This document shows, piece after piece, positions 24,801 to 35,244 of a stretch of DNA of 64,000 nucleotides. Below the pieces are notes generated by a model that was given only the letters and a program-made list of their open reading frames with translations, did no database searches and had not been told where the DNA came from. Positions within the stretch are counted from its first letter, which is position 1. Every line of letters starts with the position of its first letter. The translations under genes and the position numbers were made by a program. Source of the stretch: Adiantum capillus-veneris (lineage: Eukaryota > Streptophyta > Polypodiopsida > Polypodiales > Pteridaceae); contig CM043949.1 in the NCBI GenBank assembly GCA_014529385.2, forward strand, positions 113,401,477-113,465,476, given 5' to 3'.

Positions 24801-26170
24801 TTTCTTCCAATATTTTTCCAGCCCCTTACTCTTTCTACTCTTTTTTTACTCCAAACCACCCTTTTTCTATAGCTTCAATCTTCAAGAAGTGCTCCCACAT
24901 TGCTAGGCCACAAAAGGGATCATCAAAACGGAATAATGTTCCCTCTTGTGATAGGAACCTCTCCTATTTTTATATCCTTTGTATCTTCTCCTAGTTTCTT
25001 GTATTTGATTTGATTAATAACCTACTCCAACATCAACGAAAGTGGGGCACGTCTATCTCTGCCACTGATAGCCGAGGCTTGGATTGTGTTTTGCATGAAG
25101 ACACAATTTGAGACAATTTGTAAGGTGGTTCTATGGATTCAAAAGAGGCTATTATAGCAAATGGTTACCCAAATGGCTATTGCATATTGTGGACTTTGAA
25201 GGCCTTATGTATGTTGTCTGGACTATGAAGGGGACCAAATACACGCATACACACAGTAGGTGTGAGCTTGTGACTTATGCTTGTGTGGAAAGATGATATA
25301 CTAGGAGTTTGGGTATGTGAATTGTGTATGTACGATGTTAAAAACTTCTCCTCTCTTCCTCAAACTGAAGAGTTTGCACCATCTCTTCCTCAAAGTTCTC
25401 CTACCTCAATCCAAATATCCTATTCTCACTTGGACTTATTTCCCTTATGTGATGTCTCCCACTCCCTCCATCGTTATCACGATCACCAATTTTTTCCTTT
25501 CCTGGAGCTATTGGAGCTAAGCCTACCTTTACCAGGACTTTTCCCTTTTCTATAATACATTGTACTCCCTTTCCCCTTGTGACCAAGTGTCAATTCATCC
25601 CTGTTGTGATGTAGCAGTTTGATGAAGAAACACCTAATCAAGAACCTTGTATAGTAGTGGAAGGATCGACTACTCTGCTCCCAAACTTTGAAAACAAAGG
25701 CATTGGTTCATTTTTTCTCTACTTGCTTTTCTTTTGTTTTTTTGAGCAATAATTATAACATAGTATCCCAATTTGAAGATTCCTACTCCTTCCTCCTTGC
25801 CTTGGATCAATGAGACTTTACTCAGAGAAGTATTCATGGCTTTGCAGCTTACTTTCAATATTGATGTAATGAGGATTGGTCCCTCTTCTAGACTCATTTG
25901 GTGAGTTTAATGAAGCTAATCTGTCTTCTGACTCACACTATGCATCTCATTTAACAATGGTAATGGAATTGCAGATAAATTTGAGAAGCTGGCTAAGTTG
26001 AGGAGTGATATTGTATGTTATCCTTAGGTAGTTTGTTGGGGGAATCCTCTAACAATATCAAAGGTACAGAGTTGGTGGCTAGAGCAGATATGAGCAAAGC
26101 TTGATACATAGATCTTGGTTTTTTAAATTATTTTTCCCTTTAAAACAAGGTCAAGAAATTGTTTGTGTAG
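24801..26170. other. No confident feature
   Basis: Short plus-strand frames at 25108-25296 and 25277-25555 read as ordinary protein composition, but I cannot assign them to any family. The LINE wording used elsewhere is absent. Confidence 0.3.
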
Positions 26171-26260
26171 AGCTCTTTTTTTTTCAATGCTCACAATAGT
26201 AAGTGTATATATATTAGGAAAACAAACAGGTTATAATGAAAACCATGCTCCAATCAAGCC
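26171..26260 (-). mobile_element. Degenerate LINE 3' tail
   Basis: A T-run followed by CAATGCTCACAATAGTAAGT is a weak reverse-complement copy of the LINE tail motif. Little UTR can be followed. Confidence 0.35.
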
Positions 26261-26575
26261 ATGTCATCTAACAACAATCGACCCATCAAATGATCTTTTT
26301 TTGCCACCCACGTGTAGTAGATTAGTCATCCTAGTTACCTGTGAAGTAGATTGGTTGTGTGAGAGAGAGAATAAGAAGAGAAAATTGGATTAAGATTTCA
26401 ATTCCCTAATTAGGTCTCCCCAATCTCGAACAAATAAAAATTCTTTGGAAACATCTTAAGTGCGTAAGTAAAGGGGTAGGGAAAGGGCCTGCAGTGTCCT
26501 TTCCACATAAAAGGGTGATCGCATGGCGACCAGCGGAGGTAGATCAGTTAACTTTCAAAGGGACTTTTCTTCTCG

Positions 26576-26896
26576 TCCTCTCTCTCTCTCTCTCTTCAAA
26601 AAGATGTTGAAAATATAAAAAATAAACTCTATGTGGTTTCTTTCACTTTTGTCATGCTACAAATTGCTTTCTTTTGCACCTCTCTCTCTCTCTCTCTCTC
26701 TCCTACATTTTTTCTATATATTTCTACTATTTATTTTTCTTTTTTCTTTACGTTTTCTTCTTTTTCTCCTCCTCCTCCTCCTCCTCCTCCTCTCTCTCTC
26801 TCTCTCTCTCCCCCATTTAAAAATAGTTGAAAATGAAAAAAATAAACTCTATGTGGTTTCTTGCACTTTCGTAATTCTAAAAATTGCATTTTTTGC

Positions 26897-26931
<35 letters not shown>

Positions 26932-27115
26932 TCCTTTAAAAATAGTTGAAAATTAAAAAATTTAACTCTATGTGGTCTCTTGACTTCATTTTTTGCCGCC
27001 CCCCCTTCTCTCTCTCTCTCTTCCTTTTAAAAACAAGTTAAAAATGAAAAGATAATCTCTACATGGTTTCTTTCACTTTATTCATTCTAAAAATTCCTTC
27101 TTTTTGCACCTCATT
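26576..27115. repeat. Compound array: four ~85-bp units separated by CT tracts
   Basis: A unit reading AAAATAGTTGAAAATGAAAA, then AACTCTATGTGGTTTCTT and ATTCTAAAAATTGC, occurs at about 26597, 26814, 26935 and 27026. Each copy is preceded by a (CT)n or (CTC)n tract of different length. The units drift by roughly 10-20%. The tracts keep frames open that are not genes. Confidence 0.75.
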
Positions 27116-27225
27116 ATCATACACATTTTTGAATGCTCAGGTTGTAAAAAATAAAAAAGTTTCCTTGCAAGCACTACCCTTTGTCAACGATTGCAATATG
27201 GTATGCTACCACCATCAACTACACA

Positions 27226-27325
<100 letters not shown>

Positions 27326-27571
27326 CGTACAACACAAGAAGGGAATTGATGGAATCTTTGGCATGTACTTGAATTTTGATTAAAAATTATTCTCAGAAGA
27401 GCTTATGAAGGAATAGCAAGAGGGAACTTTTCAAGAGAAATCTCAGGTAAACAAGGTGAAGAGGCACAAAGGTCTCCTAAGTTAAGGGAGGAATGAGATT
27501 TATGGAAAGTAAGTTTAAATGAGTGGTTATAATCACGTGAAATTTTTATTGCATTTTAATTTAAAATTATA

Positions 27572-28056
27572 GGGAAAATTACCAAAATACCCCTATAATT
27601 TGACAAAATTCCTAGTATACCCCCAAATTACCCTTTCCATACGTACTCTCAATGTAGCGCTTCAAACACTACAGTGTGCCAAAAAACAGTTGTGGTGAAT
27701 GATCTGCTCATGCATTTTCCTCTCCCATGCCCAATGCTCTTGCCACAAGCATCATGTTGCCATTACAATCTTACCCCTAAGCATCATGTTGGCACTCTCA
27801 TGCAACCGCCATCAAACTCTTTGGGTAATCCAAGCAACATCAATACACAGTTTGATGCCATTTGACGTCCACCAATCAAATCTATGGCACTTGTGTGCAA
27901 TCAAGAATCATCCAAGTGCACGTTGCACAATTGGAAGGAGTGCTACAGTGCGAGACACTGCGAGTACATACGGGAGGGGTAATTTGGGCATTTTTAAAAT
28001 ACGAGGCGTATATTGGAAATTTCATCAAATGAGAGGGGTATTTTGGTTATTTTCCC
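27572..28056. mobile_element. MITE with ~50-bp inverted ends and perfect 9-bp target duplication
   Basis: A 485-bp element flanked on both sides by AAAATTATA (27563-27571 and 28057-28065). Left end GGGAAAATTACCAAAATACC, right end read inward GGGAAAATAACCAAAATACC; similarity continues for about 50 bases with roughly 80% identity. The 9-bp TSD points to the Mutator superfamily. The interior has no transposase. The element at 2491-3003 is a decayed relative. Confidence 0.8.
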
Positions 28057-28065
28057 AAAATTATA

Positions 28066-29160
28066 TTAACCATTATCCATATATAATCACAAATGGTTTA
28101 TATATGAAAATAGGACCCACTTCAATAATGAGGTGAAAGATGCACATTGCACATTATCATTTGAAAACAAAATAAAATGAAAAAAAATAAAAGTGTACAT
28201 TATATTATTCATTTCACATCCATGAGCTAGATTCACAAGTATCGATGGAAAAAATCTTATACTCTTTCTTCAACCTCTCTCTTCATTCACAAGGGACATA
28301 GGTAGCTCTATAAAGTTTATTTTGTATGATCTTGACATCCAATGAGCTGTAGTGTTATTGAGTATGTAGCTGTTGGATTCAATTCAATCACACCGGTCCA
28401 CATTTTGTGCTAAAAAGTAGACGGTAAAACTGCTCTTCCAAGGAGGAGAAGGTTTGCTAGTTTTTTTGTGGGTCTAGATAAGTAAAATCTATTTTTGTGC
28501 CAATGGACAGCCTCCGTGGTGAAGGCATATTTCTTTTTGAATGTCTTTTTTCGAGTCTCAGGAACCCAACCATAATCTCGAAGAGTTTATATGTCACAAA
28601 AAACTCCAATTTATAAAGGGACACATGTCAAGCAAACAAATTTGAACGACCTTCACCCATATGGATACTAAAGCCTTTAGCAGGCCAAAAAGTATTCCAA
28701 GCAAGCTTGCAATATGAAAAGCAATGATTGAATTATCAGAGGGAATTTAGTCCACCACCTTCAAAATAGAATGCCTTATCAAGTAGCACTCCTTGAACCG
28801 TTTTAGAAATGATTTTGTGGAACCTATCAAACCAACTATAAAGTATAAAGGAAGCCGGCTATTGCACTTTGATGGCAGTTGGCTATTGCATGAAATTGGT
28901 GAGGAAAATTTCCTTAATGGACAATCGAGCAACAAGACTGGCAAGTTTATGGACAAAAACACGATGACCCAATTTGGTTGCAGCTTGTTTCAGAGCAAGA
29001 AGAACATTTTCTCATCAAATTCATCCAAGAGCTAACTAAATTATTCTTGAGCCTACGATGTACTACCTTGTTACATATGGCCAAGTTGAAAGTATCAACA
29101 AAATCTAGATAAAAGCTTTAAAGAATATAGTTCAGAGAAATACAAACCTTGCCACAAGAC
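28066..29160. other. No recognisable gene
   Basis: AT-rich with short frames on both strands (28747-28962 minus, 28793-29035 plus) that overlap in antisense. No domain was recognised. Confidence 0.3.
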
Positions 29161-29373
29161 TCAACCCCCACCTTTTTTTTTTGGCAAAACTCACAATGGT
29201 GAGTAGATTATATTGACAACCACAAAAAAGTACAAATTCCTGCCATACTCGTGCCGAGCCATGATATCTCTAAGAGGTTGTTGATTTCACGACGTCTTCA
29301 GGAAATGACCATGTGATCCTAACATAGGCTTTGTCTTACTCCAATTGGAGCAAGATACACTATTGTTTAGTGA

Positions 29374-29663
29374 AGGGTGAAAGCATGTTAACCTATCACG
29401 CTTTTTGTGTTAGTTAGAATTTTCAAGTTAGCACATCTTCAAAAAGTTGGGCGTCCGGTAAAATTTTTTCAAATAATATCAAAATTTGTCGGAGGTTGTA
29501 CATTTGGATTCCTTGTTTCAAGTGCTTTCTATTGATATATCATATGTCATAGATCTTGGAGATGTAGCTCAAGTTATTGTACTAGTTAGCATATGTCAAA
29601 ATTGTGCTAGTAAGCATTGTCCGGGACATAAAAAAGCATGACAGGTTAACATGCTTTCACCCT
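29374..29663. mobile_element. 290-bp inverted-repeat element inside LINE RT
   Basis: Left end AGGGTGAAAGCATGTTAACC and right end read inward AGGGTGAAAGCATGTTAACC are identical over 20 bases and continue for about 15 more with few changes. It is non-coding. The LINE copy at 21.84 kb shows that RT sequence matches on both sides of this element, so it is an insertion. Left-flank GTTTAGTGA and right-flank AAAAGTGG give no clean TSD, so the superfamily is unknown. Confidence 0.75.
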
Positions 29664-30815
29664 AAAAGTGGCATACTCTATGCCCACCATTGCAACCGAA
29701 GTGTTATCATAAATTGATCTTCCCTTGATAAAACCATGATGGTGTGGGGTGATAACTTTGTCTAGAAGGGGAGAGAGCTGGAGGGCCACCCATTTGGCTA
29801 AAAATTTGTAGGCTACTGACATCATGGTAATGGACCAACATGTTTTAGCTATGAGAAACACACTTGTTTTGGTATAGGTTTGATGAGGCCCCTTTTAATA
29901 CTTGAGTCCAAGACCCCATCAACTAGATCTTGGTTGGCCATTATCATGATTAGGGACTTCAACTCATCTCAAAATTCTTTCAATTATTTGGACGTCATTC
30001 TATCCCACCCAAGGGATATCTCTTTTCCTAGGGCCTCTAGCGCCAGGGAGCATTCCTCTTTGATGAAGTCCTTCTCCACGAGGTTGGAGTCTGGACGGAC
30101 ACCATTTTGTGGACACTTCCAAGGAGAATAGCTATGGCTTCATCCACTTCTGGGGATCGGGTCCTTCACCTCATTTCCTTCCCCATCGGTGAGCGAGTGG
30201 ACACTACCCCAATTTTGAGGGCTCTATAAAAGTGATGTTGATTAGCCTCCTCTGACTGGAGGTAGATTTCTCTGGACAATATTTTGGCCTTCCTCACCTC
30301 CTTCTCTCGGTAGTCAATCCGGTCTCCCTTGGCTTCAAGCCATATTATCTGCTCCACTTTTGAGGTGGACTGTTCTTGTTTTTTAGAGTTTAGTAGCATA
30401 ACTTTGTCGGTGAGTTGCTTCAGCCACCCCTCACAAAATTTCTTCCTTCTAGTGCATGCAATTTTGATTGCTTTTGAATATTCTTGGAAAAGATATCCCA
30501 AGCCTTAGGGCTTGATGCTTGCACATCTTTATGAAGCTTGATCATTGCTTTCAAGGCCAGGATTTTAAACAGAGGGTCTTTGAACATATGGGTCCCCATC
30601 GAAAGCAGCTTCTTTGAGCCTTGTGGACATTGAGCTTCTCCTTGGGATTTTTTTAATTTCATGCTTAATGGAAGGTGATTTGATAGGCATTGTGAGGTTA
30701 CCACCTTCATGTAAAAAATGATGGCAACCACTGGACTTGATGAGAGCAATAGAAATGATCTAGTCAAGATGTTGCGATGGCATACTGTAGACTAGTGTAT
30801 GTGAACCCTCGCATG

Positions 30816-31360
30816 TCATTCCAAGGCTCCACCTCTCACAAGTCTATGAGAGCCCACTTCACACAAACTTAGCCATTTGGATCTCTCAGATTGAGCTAGA
30901 ATGGACAATGAGCCTATTTTGTCTTTTCTCTTCTCCAACATATTGAAGTCTCCCACTAGCAACCATTCCCCTTTGACTTGTATCTCTTCTAGTCCTTCCA
31001 TAACTTTGCTCTTTCCTTCATCGAGCAAGGTCCATAAATACTAATAATGATGATAAGTTGATCAGTCAATTTGATCTCCAGCCCTAGAGCTCTCTCAGAT
31101 GGTTGATTGAAAACAACGTTTGGCTGTAGGTCCCTGTCAATAATAGAGTGGATGCCACTATACCCATCAACCCCTTCTCTGTAGAAGATGAGCTTCTTCC
31201 CTAGCGCTTTCTTTATTTTTCTTGAAGCATCAAGGTGGTGCTCTTGAATAGCCCAACAATTGATCTCTTTGCCCTTCCTAAATGCCTCCCAGAACAAGGC
31301 ACCCTTCTTCTGGGTCTTGAGCCCTTTCACACTCCAAGAACACAAAGTAAACTCTTCCAT
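30816..31360 (-). pseudogene. LINE apurinic-like endonuclease domain
   Basis: The frame 31360-30989 begins EEFTLCSWSVKGL and holds CWAIQEHHLD (the catalytic Q-E-x-H block) and later IYGPCS. The next frame, 31028-30816, holds WLLVGDFNML, the G-D-F-N metal-binding block. The final S-D-H block reads SNHLPLS near 30690. This domain nicks target DNA to prime reverse transcription. One frameshift near 31.0 kb and the altered last block suggest inactivity. Confidence 0.75.
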
Positions 31361-31840
31361 TATTGAGAGAGGGGTACGAACTCCTCTACCTTGAGGTACT
31401 CTTTATTTGTGCCCTCTTTCCTATTGTCCTCCTCCATTGGTCTTTTCCCATTATCCTTTGTTACCATCAGGTTTTTCGGGTTGGCATCCCAAAGAACCTC
31501 AAATTGATTATCATAGAGGAAACTTGGGCTTTTAGGGATGTCTAGTGGGGATTCCTTCATTTGTACAGCTGCCTACGCTTGAGATTTGAACCGTTTACAT
31601 GAGATGTTGGAGATTTGCTGCCATCCTTCATCTTTATTTCTAAACGTGGGTGACAAGACAATCTTCTAAGCCACTAGTGCTGTCGTTTTTTTCTCGACGA
31701 CTGACATGAAGTGGTATCTTGGGGTGGCCTTTACGTTTCTAGGGTGGGATTTGAAGACCTTCTTCGAATTCTCCAAGGCGTCCTTAAAGACTCATCAGTT
31801 TTAATATGAACTACATGGCCTAGAAGATGTATTGCCCATG

Positions 31841-32394
31841 GTGTATTACACTTGAAAACAAACTAACGGCTTGGTGTCATCGTAGAACTCTAAGATGGGT
31901 TCACACCTTGGGAGACAAACATAGACATGCAAGTATATGTTTGAAAATGCAAGTCCTATTTGAAAATGCCCAAATTTGTACGTTCTAATTGGTAAAATAA
32001 CCCTTTTTTATGGAGCAATGAAGTCCATTAAAGGGCACTATCATGTGTACATGGTATGTAAGCTAAGAATATACAAAATTTTGTTCATGGAGCCCTTATT
32101 ATTCAATGACCATCTCAAAAGATTTTGATGACAAATTTAGAGAAATTTATTTAAATTCTTTGAAAAATTCCAGTTGATTAAAACTACTTTGACATTAGGA
32201 TTTTTTTCGTTTTCTTAGCGTATGTTGCTTAGGTGAATCAGCATGGTGCCCTTTTAAAATCTGATTTTGTCTTCAAATATATCATGAATGCATTTAGCAT
32301 TATGCTAAGGATCTACAAGTTTGTGTTTCCATTGGAAAAAACAGAAGTTTAGGAGCCTTGTGGGAGTAATATTGGGCCTGATAGGACCTCATTT
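31841..32394. other. No recognisable feature
   Basis: AT-rich sequence between two LINE fragments. It may be old LINE or flanking DNA. Confidence 0.3.
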
Positions 32395-32700
32395 CTTAGG
32401 TTTGAGAGACATAAGAGTGACTTACTACAAGAAAGCAAGGGGGTTATTGTTGCCCTCGAGAAACACATGAAGTGTGATGAGTGGAACATGACCCTATGTG
32501 TCGTTATATGATGGACCTGAAAGGGTATTGATGAGGACCCATTTAGTATCGTCTGGGTGGCTCCCTTGTCAACCGATGTATCCTTGATCAGTGGAAGATG
32601 TCATGACTCGTGAAGAGCATGGCAGGAGTTTGTAATTCTAAGATTTTCCTGATATAATCTACTCACCATTGTGAGTTTATAGGAGAAAAAAAAAAGAGTG
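32395..32700 (+). pseudogene. LINE C-terminal end, 3' UTR and tail
   Basis: QESKGVIVALEKHMKCDEWN followed by MT matches the LINE end at 15.4 kb (QESKGIIIAI, DEWNMT). The tail palindrome variant ACTCACCATTGTGAGT is at 32661-32676, followed by an A-rich stretch at 32684-32696. Confidence 0.7.
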
Positions 32701-32719
32701 ACACTATGTGCAATTTTCC

Positions 32720-33010
32720 CTTAATGAAGAGAGCATCAAGATGTTTCCGGGAAGTAGTTTCCTAATCATGTGGTTTGGACATTTTCTACGTGTTGGGTTC
32801 ATGCTCAAAAATGTGGTGCTACGTGTTATGATTGGAGGCACATGTATCTACTTGCGCACTCGAATGTAGGCCCGCATAAAGAGTTATCGTGATGAGTGTT
32901 TGGTTTGTAACTCATTGGTACACCCATTGTTTAAATTTTTTGGGTGCTTAATTTAATCTAACCAACTCACTTTATTGAGTGAGTATTGCAAAAACAAAAA
33001 CAAACAAAAA
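32720..33010 (+). mobile_element. Second LINE 3' tail
   Basis: ATTTAATCTAACCAACTCAC then TTTATTGAGTGAGTATTGCA and an A-rich end: a diverged tail with the ACTCA...TGAGT inverted arms at 32965-32984. Coding sequence upstream is not readable. Confidence 0.5.
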
Positions 33011-33599
33011 AATCTTTGAAACATTCGTATTTAAGATTTGAAATCGTATATTTTATTAGTGGGCATTGCAAAATAAAGAGATAAAAATTCTAAAAGAGAA
33101 GAAAGGCCTTTTTAATGTATTTGTAGAATTATTTCAAACACTCAACTATGGAAACATGGAAGGCTCATTTTTTTAGAAATAGATACAAATTTTTGAACCA
33201 AATTTTTTAGTTTGTAAATGGAAGAACCTCTCAGCATTCTTTTCAACTTTTTTTTGTAAAAAAGATCTATTTTAGTTTGTAAATGGTCCATTCATTTAGA
33301 GCTCAAGACTTCCTTTTTCAACTTCTTGTTTTAAAATGCAAAGGTCCGCCTTCACATCATCTAAGGATAAAATAATACCACACGTCGTATTCAAGAGCAT
33401 ATAACACATTTCGAAGAGCCTTGTGAACATATTGATAAGTGGAATAGGGCTTGTGGCACAACAATGGCTGACCTTTCTAGGTAAGGGCATAGGCCCTATC
33501 TCTATCATGGGGTGGCACCCCTTTCATGCGGTGTACCTATGGTCTTGTAAGTTGTCATGGCTTGACATATGATTAATGTGTTTATGTTCTCCTACATCG
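33011..33599. other. No recognisable feature
   Basis: The minus-strand frame 33296-33508 shows no family resemblance. The right part may be the upstream body of the split LINE. Confidence 0.3.
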
Positions 33600-33680
33600 C
33601 TTTCACTAGTCCGTTCCTTAAAATAGCCAAATGCAGTAGGAATGAATTCTTGAAACTAATGGAAAAAGTTTTTTGGAAAA
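33600..33680 (+). pseudogene. Left part of a LINE split by the giant retrotransposon
   Basis: EFLKLMEKVFWKN reads to the insertion point and continues at 61480 with NTKDSLP and ESVARLVEQGGIELSIL. The LINE at 22.47 kb has the uninterrupted equivalent (FLKPIKWFLWKRNTK). This shows where the giant element entered. Confidence 0.65.
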
Positions 33681-34284
33681 TGTTAAGACGGTTACGCCGC
33701 TAGCGGAAGCTAAATAGCGAGAACTCAACCAACAACAGAATTTGTCAGACGAAGACGGAGCTTGACCCGCAGGCGCATGGAAACAATTAGGTGGGTGTCA
33801 AATCACCTACTCGAACTTCTAATGACAATCACTACTAAAGAAATCAAATCTAAGTTATAAAATACGCAAGTGACTGAAATCGGTACTACGAACGAATGCT
33901 ATACAAAACAGGATCTAAAATCATTGAATCGATCTCAAACTCAAGGGGAAGTCTATACACTAGGTAAGAACAACACCCTAAAGACTTGAACTGCAAAATC
34001 AACCTATAACCACTCCGTGCGGTAAACGCGTATGAAGACAGGCCGAAAAATACAGGTGATCGAAACTTGACCCCGATGGTACCAATGTGTAGCTCTACTC
34101 GTTGTGGTTCTATAGATATGCTGCACGCTCCATTCCGACACACGAGTTAGAAGAAAACTAACACCGAAGCTCGTAGGAACTTACCACACATAGAAGCCGA
34201 TAGCGCGCACTCTTGGTATCTGTGCGTAGCTCTCGCCGTTGCTAACACAATGGCGGCTCCGTAGCTCGCGTAGCAAGTAGATAA

Positions 34285-34317
<33 letters not shown>

Positions 34318-34617
34318 ACACAGTCACGGCGCTCAAAAACTCACCTTTGATTAATAAAACTGAATCTCCCTTTAGGTTACAAAACTTTGGCTTATATACC
34401 TCAGCCTTGGAGGTGAGAACATCTCTAACTAATTACATCGGCAAGTGAAATTACTTCGGAATTACAAGCTGGAAACTCAATTGAGTCCCGTTACTTAATG
34501 AATGGCTCCAATCAAAATCAATGTCGGAAAGACATTTATTACAATCAATGGTTACAAAAATGATGAGTGTGAGCAAAAATGTGGGTGTGATCCTCTGCTA
34601 GCTCTGCTGGCTCAACA
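33681..34617 (-). repeat. 3' LTR of the giant element
   Basis: A direct repeat of 60526-61479. It has a (CT)n tract at 34287-34315 and a TATA-like TATATAAG on the minus strand (34391-34398). Relative to the right LTR it lacks 20 bp between AATGGCGG direct repeats and has a 9-bp gain near its right end. Confidence 0.95.
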
Positions 34618-34633
34618 CTCCCCCCCTCCGCGT
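34618..34633 (-). promoter_or_regulatory. Polypurine tract of the giant element
   Basis: On the minus strand CGGAGGGGGGGAG directly precedes the 3' LTR start TGTTGAGCC, as expected of the plus-strand DNA primer. Confidence 0.85.
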
Positions 34634-34666
34634 TCATGTCGTCTCTGACATGACTTTTATGCTTGG

Positions 34667-35241
34667 TCAATAAAGTCCTGTCGTCTTGAGCATCTGCAAA
34701 TGTGATTCGTATCGTAGGTTGCCGATGGTCAAGGTTGGGCCGAATATTTTGCTTTCGTGGGTGAAAAAGCCGTTGTAGAAAGCTTCTTCGAATGTTTGCA
34801 TGTGGAAGCTAGGCAAAAACATAATCCTCTGGTATAGGAGGTGCAACACTTTTGGAGAAGGCTGCAATGAAAGATCATATATCATATCAGTCACTGTGTC
34901 GGCCGTCGATAGTAGACTCGAGGTCGTGGCTTTATCTGGCGCGAACACTTCAATGCAACCTAAGAGAGTCCTGCAGATTTTCTTGAGCATCTGACACGAA
35001 AGGTCAGGAGAGCCAGTAAAGAGCTTGATGGTGCCCGTTAGGGTTTTCACCATGTAGGCTTTACCTATTCTCTCTCCTGTCTTTGGTCTTGGCATCCTGG
35101 GGTAATTAAGCCAATTTGGCTTGTTTTCTGCAATCCTGCCATGCTCTTTCCAGCTTCTGACTCTTGGCACCGGGTAGAAGGTTGCATCCTCCCGAATCTC
35201 CTTCGGTGCTTCTACCAAGTAGATGAGGTAGGCTGGGTATT
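34667..35241 (-). pseudogene. C-terminal continuation of the accessory ORF (second frame)
   Basis: An open frame of 183 codons from ATG 35218, readable upstream to a TGA overlapping the end of the large accessory ORF. Wording: FYPVPRVRSWKEHGRI, NWLNYPRMPRPKTGERIGKA, TLTIGNLRYESHLQM. I do not recognise a family. It ends only 33 bases before the polypurine tract. The two frames overlap at the stop of the 5' one, so it is either a second ORF or the frameshifted end of one longer protein. Confidence 0.5.
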
Positions 35242-35244
35242 TGT

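Larger units (their letters stand above)
29169..31840 (-). pseudogene. LINE (L1-type): endonuclease and partial RT, internally deleted
   Basis: Read on the minus strand from about 31840: a broken leader frame (DALENSKKVFKSHPRN), then an APE-type endonuclease (see 30816-31360), then a linker with WLEAKGDRIDYREKEVRKAK, then RT blocks SSIKRGLIKPIPK, YKFLAKWVALQLSPLLD and HHHGFIKGRSIYDNTS. A 290-bp inverted-repeat element splits the RT after VGIEYATF. Past it only ~100 bases of RT remain before the 3' UTR, so most of the RT palm and zf-RVT is deleted. The tail ACTCACAATGGTGAGT lies at 29189-29204, followed by a T-run on the plus strand. Confidence 0.8.

Noticed and set aside
25108-25296. Possible copia RT fragment (RQFVRWFYGFKRG)
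   Set aside because: One weak phrase only; no neighbouring RT blocks in any frame.
33886-34143. 85-codon frame conserved at 33.9 and 60.7 kb
   Set aside because: Again paired LTR copies of the giant element; no evidence of coding.
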